Source: Pseudaeromonas sp041441555
Lineage (GTDB): Bacteria > Pseudomonadota > Gammaproteobacteria > Enterobacterales > Aeromonadaceae
DNA length: 64,000 nucleotides
Direction: 5' to 3'
Assembly (NCBI GenBank): GCA_041441555.1
Contig: JASDSW010000039.1
Span: forward strand, 14,574 to 78,573
Below, piece after piece: positions 43,662-51,377 of this stretch. How positions within the stretch are numbered: the first letter of the stretch is position 1; each line of letters begins with the position of its first letter. Below the pieces are notes generated by a model, which saw only the letters and a list, made by a program, of their open reading frames with translations, had not been told where the DNA came from and did no database searches. The position numbers were made by a program, and so were the translations under genes.

Positions 43662-44699
43662 GTGAAACAACTGTTGGGAATCGCCGTACTGACGGGCTTT
43701 TTGCTGCTGGCCGGCTGCAATGAGGCAACCACTGCCTCCCGCGCCGAATTGAAGGTCAGCGGACCGACCATGGGTACTCACTATGCCGTCAAGGTGGTTG
43801 GGGATTATCCAGGCGGCGAGCCGCAACTGCAGCATGACGTCGAGCAGATCCTGCAACGCATCGATCATCAGCTGTCGACCTACAAGCCTGACTCCGAACT
43901 CTCGCGCTTCAACCAGCACAAGGCGACCACGCCGATGACCATCTCCCAAGGGCTGGCCGATGTGCTGATCGAAGGGTTGCGGGTCGGCAAGATGACCGGT
44001 GGCGCCATGGATATCACGGTCGGCCCTCTGGTCAACCTGTGGGGCTTTGGTCCGGACAAGCGGCCGACTAAGATCCCCAGCGAGGCCGAGATCGCTGCGG
44101 CTCGCGCCAAGACGGGTCTCGACAAGTTGCATGTGGAGATCGGCAGTGAGACGGCGACGGTGCGCAAGGATATTCCGGATCTCTATGTCGATCTCTCCAC
44201 TCTGGGCGAGGGTTATGCGGCCGATCAAATTGCCGACTGGTTGGACAGTCAGGGGATGCGCGATTACATGGTCGAGATTGCCGGCGCCTTGCGTCTGAAG
44301 GGGCACAACGGCCAAGGACAGGGATGGCGCATTGCGGTGGAGAAACCGGAGGATACCTTGGGCCAGGTGCAGGCTGTAGTGACTCCGGGCGACAGCGGCA
44401 TCAGTACCGCAGGCAGCTATCGCAACTACTATGAGCTCGATGGCCAACGCTTTTCGCACATCATCGATCCGGCCACCGGCAAGCCGCTGACCCACAAACT
44501 GGTGTCGGTGACTGTGATTGCCCCCAGCGCTCTCTATACCGATGCGCTGGATACGGGCCTGATGGTGATGGGGGCTGACAAGGCGCTGATCTTCGCCAAT
44601 GAGCATAACCTGCCGATCTACACCCTGACCAAGACCCCCGAAGGGTTCAAGGCGCGTCACAGTCGGGCCTTCCGCTCCTATCTCCCCGAGCAGCCCTGA
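43662..44699 (+). CDS. apbE: FAD:protein FMN transferase
   Basis: Lipoprotein of 345 aa that transfers FMN from FAD to Thr in NqrB and NqrC. A signal peptide with lipobox LAGC is visible from the GTG start at 43662, which follows GAGGAGA. Family motifs are PTMGTHY, GGAMDITVGPLVNLWGFG, DLSTLGEGYAADQ, AGSYRNYY and HIIDPATG, with the divalent-metal Thr/Asp at TDALDTGLMVMG. It lies downstream of its likely substrates nqrB and nqrC. Confidence 0.95.
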   Translation: MKQLLGIAVLTGFLLLAGCNEATTASRAELKVSGPTMGTHYAVKVVGDYPGGEPQLQHDVEQILQRIDHQLSTYKPDSELSRFNQHKATTPMTISQGLADVLIEGLRVGKMTGGAMDITVGPLVNLWGFGPDKRPTKIPSEAEIAAARAKTGLDKLHVEIGSETATVRKDIPDLYVDLSTLGEGYAADQIADWLDSQGMRDYMVEIAGALRLKGHNGQGQGWRIAVEKPEDTLGQVQAVVTPGDSGISTAGSYRNYYELDGQRFSHIIDPATGKPLTHKLVSVTVIAPSALYTDALDTGLMVMGADKALIFANEHNLPIYTLTKTPEGFKARHSRAFRSYLPEQP

Positions 44700-44768
44700 T
44701 CGTTTTCTTGTTCCCTCGCTGAACTGCTTAGTCAGCGGAACATGAATGCCGTGGCGGGGATAACGAGT

Positions 44769-44830
44769 AAGCCGACCGTAGGCATCAGGGATGATGCCTT
44801 CGAGCCTCCATGGATGGATTCACGGCGTGT
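44769..44830 (+). repeat. Dispersed 62-bp intergenic repeat, copy A
   Basis: Aligned without gaps to the reverse complement of 62425-62486, 48 of 62 bases agree by hand count. Positions 12-18 (AGGCATC) pair with 25-31 (GATGCCT) around a 6-base loop. It starts 69 bases after the apbE stop, on the same strand. The most conserved part is CGAGCC near the middle and ACGGCGTGT at the end. Confidence 0.75.
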
Positions 44831-44957
44831 CGGCGTCCGGGTGCCCCGACTCGGCATTGCCTCTCATGCACAACGAGGCGGCACCGTTTATTCGCACCCC
44901 TTCAATCCGCTAGGGGGGCTTATATTGCCCTCGGTGTTAATTCCCCGAGTTGCTCCC

Positions 44958-47318
44958 TCACTGACCCACCAGTTTCTGCCGGGCGATGGCCTGGGCCTCG
45001 GCGCGGGTGCGTACACCCAGCTTGGCGTAGAGGTGGTTGATGTGAGTCTTGATGGTCGAGGGGGCGACGAACAACTGTTGCGCCATCTGCTCGTTGCTTA
45101 AGCCCTGGGCAATCAGCCGCAAAATCTGCCACTGGCGTTGACTGAGTTCTCCCTCGCCGGGTTGTATCTGTGGATCCTGCAGGGGGCGCGTCAGCAGATC
45201 CAGCGTCTGTTGGATGAAGCCGCGCAGCGTGGGGCGAATTTGTGGCCAACGAGCCAACTCCTGGAGAGGTGCAACGACCTTGGGGCCCGCTAGCAATAAC
45301 GGGATGAAGGCCTGGCGCCCGGCGAGCCAGGCGATGAGCGTTTGCCACTCCTCCGGATTGGCCGGGCTTTGCAACAATCGCAGCAGTTGGAACTGTTGCG
45401 CCAGCCAGTCGACCTGCCACTCATCGGCCAGTGCCTGCAGATGGTCGAGCTCCTGAGCGCTACGAGGTTCATTGCTGAGGTGGGCCAGCCAGGCGCGCAA
45501 CAGGTTGTCCATCAGATCGTAGAGGCTGTCAATTTGGGGGTGCCAAGGACTGCGCAGGGTCAGTCGCTCCAGGCCTGCTTCATCGCCTCGCTGCTGGTAG
45601 CCCAGCGCCAGGGTGTAGCCGACCCGAAAGCGCCACAGGCGACAGTACTGCTGGCTGAAACGTTGCTGTTCGAGTTGCTCCAGCCGTTGGGGCAGTTCGC
45701 TCAGTTCGCCTCTTAGGATCAGAGTCAGGCAACGATGGGACAGATAGGGCAGCTGCCAGTAGTCGCCACGGTTTTCGGTCAGCGGCGTCCCTTGTTGCAG
45801 CCAGTAGTCGGCCTGATCGGCCTGGCCTTGATAGATCGCCAATTCGGCCTGTAAGCGGTAGTAGGAGTCGAAGACGGGATCCGTCGTTAGTTGATGCTGA
45901 GTGGCAAACTCTACCCCCAGTTGCAGCACCTTGCTGCACTGCTGCCAATCCCCTTGATAGAAGTGGAGTTGGGCCAGACGATACCAGCCCACCAATTTCA
46001 GATGATACTGCTGTTGGCAATCAGCCCAACTGACCAGAAGTTCAAGCATGTTGCGGGCTCGTTGGGTCTGACCGGTGTAGAGCAGGCAACTGGCCTGGGT
46101 CAGCCGATAAGGGGCGAGCATTGGCTGGGGTAGCTCCTTGAGCTCACCAAGCTGCTGGATGGCACACTCCAGATGGTCGAAGTTGAAGCTGACCATGGCA
46201 CGGAGCAGACCGGCACTGAGGGTGTCCCCCTCATTTAACGGTAAGGATTGTAAGCGATTGAGCAGATCCTCGGCACGATCCGAACGGCGCTGAATCTCCA
46301 TCTCCAGCCAGGCCTGCAGCAGGCAGAGGCTGGGCTGCTGTTGTAACCAGAGACGTGGCAGTGCGGCCAAGCGGTTTACCAACCAGGGACCGTGATTGAG
46401 CTCCAGGCAGCGCATGCCGATGCGCGAGAGCAAGGAGAGTTCCAGCTGGGGTAACGGATCGGGCGGCAGCAGTGAAACGATCTCGTCGAGCGGCAGATCG
46501 GCCAGCATCTGGCTCAACGGCTCCCAATCCAAGCGGGGCTGCTCGCGCCAGATCCGTAATAGCCCGGATATCCAGGGTTGCCAGCAGTCACCCTGTTCGC
46601 TCTCCAGTAACCAACCGGCACCTATGAGTTGGTGACGACTCGCCTGCCACTGGCCTCGGCTGCAGCCGACCAACTGCAGTAGGCGTGATTCATCGAGGAC
46701 CGCTTGTTCGGCCTGCAGAGCCAGCGCTTCGGGCAGCGGTGAGGCAAATTCGGCGAACTGACGCTCGATGAGCGCCAATCCCCAGCGTTGCAACAGAGCA
46801 TCTGTATTTTCGTCGCAGGCTCGGGCCTGCAGCCACAGCCGCCAGGCCAGCGGCCACTCGCCCAATAATGGCAGCCAGCTGCCGAACTCGCTGGCGACCA
46901 GACCTTGGGCTGGCAGCCAGGCCGCCAGCTCGGGAGCAGACCACCCCAGTCGCTGGGCCCCCAGTCGCAGTGGTTGTAAACCTGACGCTCGCAGCTCCCC
47001 CTCCAGCGATGCGCAAGGGGCACAGCTGATCAGACATCGAATGTTGGATGTCTGATGGTCGAGCAACCACAGCTTTAAGTTCCTCTGTTCATCTGGGCTC
47101 AGGGTTTCGAGTCGCGGAACCACCAGCAGTCCACCGGCCAGAGGTAGTTGGGGCCAACGAGTGACGCTGCCATCCCACTGGCTTTCCACGGCATCACACA
47201 AGCGTTGCTGATCGTACCCCTCGGGAGCGGCAAGCAAGACCAGAGGATGAGAGAGAAGGGCCTTCACTACCAGTGACAGGTGAGGTTGGGTCTGGGGCGC
47301 GTGCGTTATCATCGTCAT
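44958..47318 (-). CDS. MalT-like LuxR-family transcriptional regulator with eroded ATP site
   Basis: A 786-aa protein with the MalT layout: an N-terminal STAND-type region, a long helical-repeat middle (about residues 250-700, Trp/Leu/Gln-rich) and a C-terminal LuxR helix-turn-helix (about 722-786; LSQRQWQILRLIAQGLSNEQMA, PSTIKTHINHLYAKLGVRTRAEA). The expected Walker A of MalT proteins (AAPEGYGKTTL-like) reads AAPEGYDQQRLC here, without Gly-Lys-Thr. ATP control is therefore doubtful. No carbohydrate genes adjoin it; the next gene on the other side is a divergent kinase-fold protein. Confidence 0.85.
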   Translation of the reverse strand: MTMITHAPQTQPHLSLVVKALLSHPLVLLAAPEGYDQQRLCDAVESQWDGSVTRWPQLPLAGGLLVVPRLETLSPDEQRNLKLWLLDHQTSNIRCLISCAPCASLEGELRASGLQPLRLGAQRLGWSAPELAAWLPAQGLVASEFGSWLPLLGEWPLAWRLWLQARACDENTDALLQRWGLALIERQFAEFASPLPEALALQAEQAVLDESRLLQLVGCSRGQWQASRHQLIGAGWLLESEQGDCWQPWISGLLRIWREQPRLDWEPLSQMLADLPLDEIVSLLPPDPLPQLELSLLSRIGMRCLELNHGPWLVNRLAALPRLWLQQQPSLCLLQAWLEMEIQRRSDRAEDLLNRLQSLPLNEGDTLSAGLLRAMVSFNFDHLECAIQQLGELKELPQPMLAPYRLTQASCLLYTGQTQRARNMLELLVSWADCQQQYHLKLVGWYRLAQLHFYQGDWQQCSKVLQLGVEFATQHQLTTDPVFDSYYRLQAELAIYQGQADQADYWLQQGTPLTENRGDYWQLPYLSHRCLTLILRGELSELPQRLEQLEQQRFSQQYCRLWRFRVGYTLALGYQQRGDEAGLERLTLRSPWHPQIDSLYDLMDNLLRAWLAHLSNEPRSAQELDHLQALADEWQVDWLAQQFQLLRLLQSPANPEEWQTLIAWLAGRQAFIPLLLAGPKVVAPLQELARWPQIRPTLRGFIQQTLDLLTRPLQDPQIQPGEGELSQRQWQILRLIAQGLSNEQMAQQLFVAPSTIKTHINHLYAKLGVRTRAEAQAIARQKLVGQ

Positions 47319-47512
47319 AGTGTGCTCGAAGGGCGAGGTTTACCGGGCATAGGAATATCTTAACGGTTCGTCGCCATGACTCAATGCGTCACCCCCCGTT
47401 TCCACCCTCAGCATCCATCAGGGCGGCGGATACCCGAGTTATTGAGGGGCGCTACCATGATGAAGATGATTAAGCTCGGCTGCCAATCCGCCATCACAGA
47501 AAGGAGTTCTCG

Positions 47513-48607
47513 ATGAATGCACAGGTTCATGCTCGTCAGCAAGCCCAACTGGCCTTTGTGGCCAGCGGTCAGCCCCTCATCGTGGGCGATGTTGCCGCCT
47601 GTCCGCTGCCCCCAGCCGAGCTGGCGGCGCTCACACTCGATTCACCTCTGGTGGTGGAGCACTTTGGCGGCGGTCTGACGGCACGGGTGCTGCATCTGTG
47701 CATCGATGGCGAGCACTACACCCTCAAGCAGAAGCGGGCCGAGGCTCTGGTGCGTAACATTGATGGGGAGACCTCCTTTCTCAACGAGGTACAACGGCGG
47801 GCTGATTTCACTCGGCTGAAGGCGGATCCGGCCTGGGCGGGGCGCTTCGATCACATAGTACCGACCCTGTACGCCGATTATCGGCAGGGCATCATCCTCT
47901 CACCCTGGTTGCCGGGTAAGCCCCTGAATCGCTTCGATGCGAACATCATTCGCCAGATCCTGACGACGGCTGTGGCTTGCGAGGAGGCCGGGCTCATGGA
48001 GTGGGACCTCTGTCCGGGCAATATCCTCGAGGATCAGGGGGCCATCTGGCTGTTCGATTTTGGCTACATGTATCCGTTTGACCCGTTGACCCAGTTCAAC
48101 AGCAACGGCCTCAGCGATCCGCTGTTTCATGCCTGCGAGCGTTTCGAGACCCGCAACTTTTTCGGTTGGTTGCTGAGGCAGCCGTCGATGGCTGAGGCTG
48201 AACAATTGGCCCTTTACCGTGAGCTGAAGGTGGTCGCGCTTGAGGTTTATCAGCAGAAGCTCAGCTGGTTGCGCCAGCATGAGGCCAGCGCCGAGGTTTG
48301 CCAGTGGGTGGCGGGCTTCATCCAGCAGTGGCAGTCGGCCCTGACGAGCGAGGAGGCCCTGCGCAGCCTGTTCGAGGTGGAGAATTTCCGCTCCCAGGTG
48401 CTGGATATTGAGGACGACTTGCACGGTAAAAGCTGCAGTGCCTTCACCCTGCAGCGGTTGGATTTTGTCGAGCGTTGCATTCGCGAGCGTTTTGCCGCCC
48501 TGCAGCAGGGCGGCGCCCTGTTCTACGACAATGCCGGCAAGAGCCAGTCAGAGTTACTGGCGTTGTATGCCGACAAGCGGCGCCAGGTGCTGCAGTATCA
48601 ACTCTAA
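47513..48607 (+). CDS. Orphan protein-kinase-fold protein
   Basis: A 364-aa cytoplasmic protein that I recognise only at superfamily level. It shows a beta-3-like Lys (YTLKQKR, Lys72), a possible helix-C Glu (about 86-92), a catalytic loop EWDLCPGNIL with Asp165 and Asn170, and a DFG (Asp182-Gly184) in WLFDFGYMYPFDP. The set is complete for phosphotransfer, in the manner of YrbL and aminoglycoside-phosphotransferase relatives. The C-terminal 180 residues are helical. A good AAGGAG site precedes the ATG. The substrate is unknown. It is divergent from the MalT-like regulator. Confidence 0.7.
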   Translation: MNAQVHARQQAQLAFVASGQPLIVGDVAACPLPPAELAALTLDSPLVVEHFGGGLTARVLHLCIDGEHYTLKQKRAEALVRNIDGETSFLNEVQRRADFTRLKADPAWAGRFDHIVPTLYADYRQGIILSPWLPGKPLNRFDANIIRQILTTAVACEEAGLMEWDLCPGNILEDQGAIWLFDFGYMYPFDPLTQFNSNGLSDPLFHACERFETRNFFGWLLRQPSMAEAEQLALYRELKVVALEVYQQKLSWLRQHEASAEVCQWVAGFIQQWQSALTSEEALRSLFEVENFRSQVLDIEDDLHGKSCSAFTLQRLDFVERCIRERFAALQQGGALFYDNAGKSQSELLALYADKRRQVLQYQL

Positions 48608-48635
48608 CCGCCCGTTCTTCCGGTGCGCTTCTCCA

Positions 48636-48661
48636 ACAATGGCCTCTTCAGAGGCCATTGT
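48636..48661 (+). terminator. Hairpin terminator after the kinase-fold gene
   Basis: ACAATGGCCTCT and AGAGGCCATTGT are perfect 12-bp arms, with a few T after the stem (GTTATT). A moderate terminator. Confidence 0.7.
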
Positions 48662-48840
48662 GTTATTCGCCGCCGATGGCGCTGTGTTACCTGTCGAGTT
48701 GACGACCAAGACGCTCACCTCTCAGAAACTGGGGATCGAGTGGGACTTAACGAGTCCGGATCGGATACAGTAGATCTGACAGGAGCAGAGCGCCGTGAGC
48801 CGTGGCATAGCCCATCGGCTTGGCACATGAGGAGCGGAAT

Positions 48841-49650
48841 ATGCAACGGATGATGCGAGTGACGGCGGTCGCGGTGACCTGCCTGTGGGGCGCGAGCCAG
48901 CAGGTGGCGGCGATGGGCGTGTCGCTGGATGATGTGGTGCCCAATTTCTTCGGCGTCGGGGTGGGGGTTACCACCCAATGGTACGGGGCCAACGACAGCA
49001 TGGTCGGAGCCATGCCCGGCGCGCGACTGGCGATGAGCGAAGGACGATTTGTCGAATGGTATGGCCCCTATGCCGATGCCAACCTGCTTGCCGATGATCA
49101 CTGGGAGGCGGGACCGGTGCTGAATGTGCGTCTGGGCCGCAGTGATGTGGATGACCCCGTGGTGGCCACCTTGCCGGAGATCGGTATGGGGCTGGAGGGG
49201 GGCGGCTATGTGGGCTGGCACTATCTGCAGACCTCGGGGATCCCGTATCGGGTTCGGGCCGGGCTGATGGCGACCACCAGCATGGTGGGACAAACCGAGG
49301 GGGGCAGCCTGAGCCCGTTTGCCAGTGTTTGGGTACCGTTGAGCTACACCCTGTTCGTCGGGCTGGGGGCGGGGGCCAGTTGGTCCAATGCCGCCTACAT
49401 GCAGCAATCGTTCAGCGTCAGCGAGGCGGATGCCGCCGTCAGTGGGTTGGAGCAGTTTGAAGCGGATGCCGGGTGGCGTCAGATCTATTTCTGGCCCGCG
49501 GTGATGTGGCGCGTGTCGGATCGCTGGATGCTGGGGAGTGCCATCTTCGGTCAGCGTCTGCTCGGTGATGCGGCGAACAGCCCGATCGTCAGCGAATGCG
49601 GTGATCGCGACCAGTGGTCCGGCGGGATTGGCGTCGGCTACCTCTGGTGA
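48841..49650 (+). CDS. MipA/OmpV-family outer-membrane protein
   Basis: A 269-aa protein with a signal peptide (cleavage near VAA, residue 24) and a beta-rich mature part ending GGIGVGYLW, a typical outer-membrane C-terminus. It resembles MipA/OmpV proteins; MipA is an MltA- and PBP1B-interacting scaffold in E. coli, while OmpV relatives have varied roles. The ATG at 48841 follows GAGGAG; an upstream in-frame start at 48820 is less likely. It precedes a lytic transglycosylase gene by 55 bases, which suits a cell-wall role. Confidence 0.75.
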   Translation: MQRMMRVTAVAVTCLWGASQQVAAMGVSLDDVVPNFFGVGVGVTTQWYGANDSMVGAMPGARLAMSEGRFVEWYGPYADANLLADDHWEAGPVLNVRLGRSDVDDPVVATLPEIGMGLEGGGYVGWHYLQTSGIPYRVRAGLMATTSMVGQTEGGSLSPFASVWVPLSYTLFVGLGAGASWSNAAYMQQSFSVSEADAAVSGLEQFEADAGWRQIYFWPAVMWRVSDRWMLGSAIFGQRLLGDAANSPIVSECGDRDQWSGGIGVGYLW

Positions 49651-49705
49651 TCCACCATCTGGATTGAATCATCCGTCAGCATGAGTACACAGGGAGTAGT
49701 GAGTG

Positions 49706-51256
49706 ATGTGGCGTAAACGTTGGGTTGTCGTGCTGGTTGGTCTGCTGCTGATGGCGGGTGCGGCCAGCCTGTTCTGGCCTAGTGGTGAGATTCCGGAGGA
49801 GGATGAATTCACCCAAGTTGTCGCCCGGGCCACCGATTCGGCCTTGAGCGAGGCGGCTCAGGATGTTGATGTGGTGCGGCGCGCCGAGTCCTTTCCCGCC
49901 TACTGGGGCAAGCTGGATCAACCGTTCTTCGGTGATTGGCCCGAGATCCGTAAACGGCGAGTGTTGCGGGTGCTGGTTCCCTACAGCCGGACCTTCTTTT
50001 ATCACGACAATGGCCGGACCCGGGGCATCAGTGCCGATCTGCTGGCCGAGCTGGAGCTCTATCTCAACAAGAGCTTGAAAACCGGGCGAAACCCGATTTC
50101 GGTGCTGGCGATCCCGGTAGAACGTGACCAACTGCTGTCCGGGGTGGCGGCTGGGTTGGCGGATGTGGCCGTGGGGAATCTGACGGTGACGGCCCAGCGT
50201 CAGGCCGAGGTCGATTTCGTCGTCCTGGCCGGTCATCAGCAACGGGAGGTTCTGGTGGCCTCGCCGAGCGCCCCCTCGATCACCGACGAACGGGATTTGG
50301 CGGGACGCATGTTGGCGGTGCGTCGTTCCAGCAGCTATTTCAGCAGCATCGAAAAACTCAATAGTCGTCTGGTGAAGTCGGGGCGACCGCGCAGTGAGCC
50401 GTTCATCGTGCCGGAGGCGCTGGAGGATGAGGATCTGCTGGAGATGCTCAATGCCGGACTCGTCGACTTCTCCATCATGGACGATTGGAAGGCGCGTCTG
50501 TGGCAGAGCGTCTACCCGCAGATCCGGATCTACTCGCAGATCGTGTTGCGTGAACAGGCACAAACCGGGTGGGTCATCCGGCATCAGAGCCCCAAGCTGG
50601 CAGCGTTGCTGGCCGGATTTCATCAGGACATGAAAAAACGTCATCTGAAGGAGTTAAAGTTTGCCGAGTATCAGCAGCGAATTGCCCGTCTGGGGCCGGT
50701 ACACGCCATCAGTGAGTGGCAGAAGGTCAAACCGATCCACGATCTGTTTCGCCGTTATGCTCAGGATTACCGGTTCGACCACCTGATGCTACTCGCCCAG
50801 GGTTATCAGGAGTCGCGCCTCAATCAGGGGTTGAAATCACCACGTGGCGCCATCGGGGTCATGCAACTGATGCCGACGACCGGGGATGCGATGCAGGTGG
50901 GCAACATTCGCCAACTCGATCCGAACATCCATGCCGGTGTCAAATATCTGCGGCAGATGCACGATAACTATTTCAATGCCCCCGAGATTGACGACATGAA
51001 CCAGACTCTTTTCTCTTTGGCAGCCTACAACGCCGGGCCGACGGCCATCGCCCGGATGCGCCAAAAGGCGGGCGCGCAGGGGCGCGATCCCAATCGCTGG
51101 TTTGGTCAGGTGGAGGTGGTGGTCGCGCGTGAATTGGGGAATGAGCCGGTGCGTTACGTGCGCAACATCTTGAAGTACTACGTGGCCTATCGGCAGATGT
51201 TCATCCACCAGCAGGCTCGGGAATCGGCCAGGTTACAACTGAGCCGCTCAGGATAA
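49706..51256 (+). CDS. MltF-like lytic transglycosylase with solute-binding domain
   Basis: A 516-aa protein with an N-terminal membrane or signal segment (about residues 6-23), a family 3 solute-binding domain (about 80-320; RVLRVLVPYSRTFF, GISADLLAELELYLNKS) and a C-terminal SLT domain. The catalytic Glu is in AQGYQESRLNQ, followed by GAIGVMQLMPTTG and LAAYNAGPTAIARMR. It would cleave the MurNAc-GlcNAc bond to give anhydromuropeptides. It differs from MltF proper in its start and lacks an obvious lipobox. GTG at 49703 is an alternative start. Confidence 0.88.
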   Translation: MWRKRWVVVLVGLLLMAGAASLFWPSGEIPEEDEFTQVVARATDSALSEAAQDVDVVRRAESFPAYWGKLDQPFFGDWPEIRKRRVLRVLVPYSRTFFYHDNGRTRGISADLLAELELYLNKSLKTGRNPISVLAIPVERDQLLSGVAAGLADVAVGNLTVTAQRQAEVDFVVLAGHQQREVLVASPSAPSITDERDLAGRMLAVRRSSSYFSSIEKLNSRLVKSGRPRSEPFIVPEALEDEDLLEMLNAGLVDFSIMDDWKARLWQSVYPQIRIYSQIVLREQAQTGWVIRHQSPKLAALLAGFHQDMKKRHLKELKFAEYQQRIARLGPVHAISEWQKVKPIHDLFRRYAQDYRFDHLMLLAQGYQESRLNQGLKSPRGAIGVMQLMPTTGDAMQVGNIRQLDPNIHAGVKYLRQMHDNYFNAPEIDDMNQTLFSLAAYNAGPTAIARMRQKAGAQGRDPNRWFGQVEVVVARELGNEPVRYVRNILKYYVAYRQMFIHQQARESARLQLSRSG

Positions 51257-51377
51257 GGTGTCACCGCTCTGGACGCTGAGTGCGCCGCGGGCGGCTCGGC
51301 TATAGTAACAGTAATGTGATACCTCATAGGGTGGTTTGACGCCGGAGTCGGGGCGTCGACACGGACAAAGGAAGTGC

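Noticed and set aside
47321..47512. A CRISPR array, attachment site or insertion sequence in the accessory-looking 45-55 kb region
   Set aside because: No regularly spaced repeats, integrase, transposase, tRNA gene or flanking direct repeats were found in or around this stretch.
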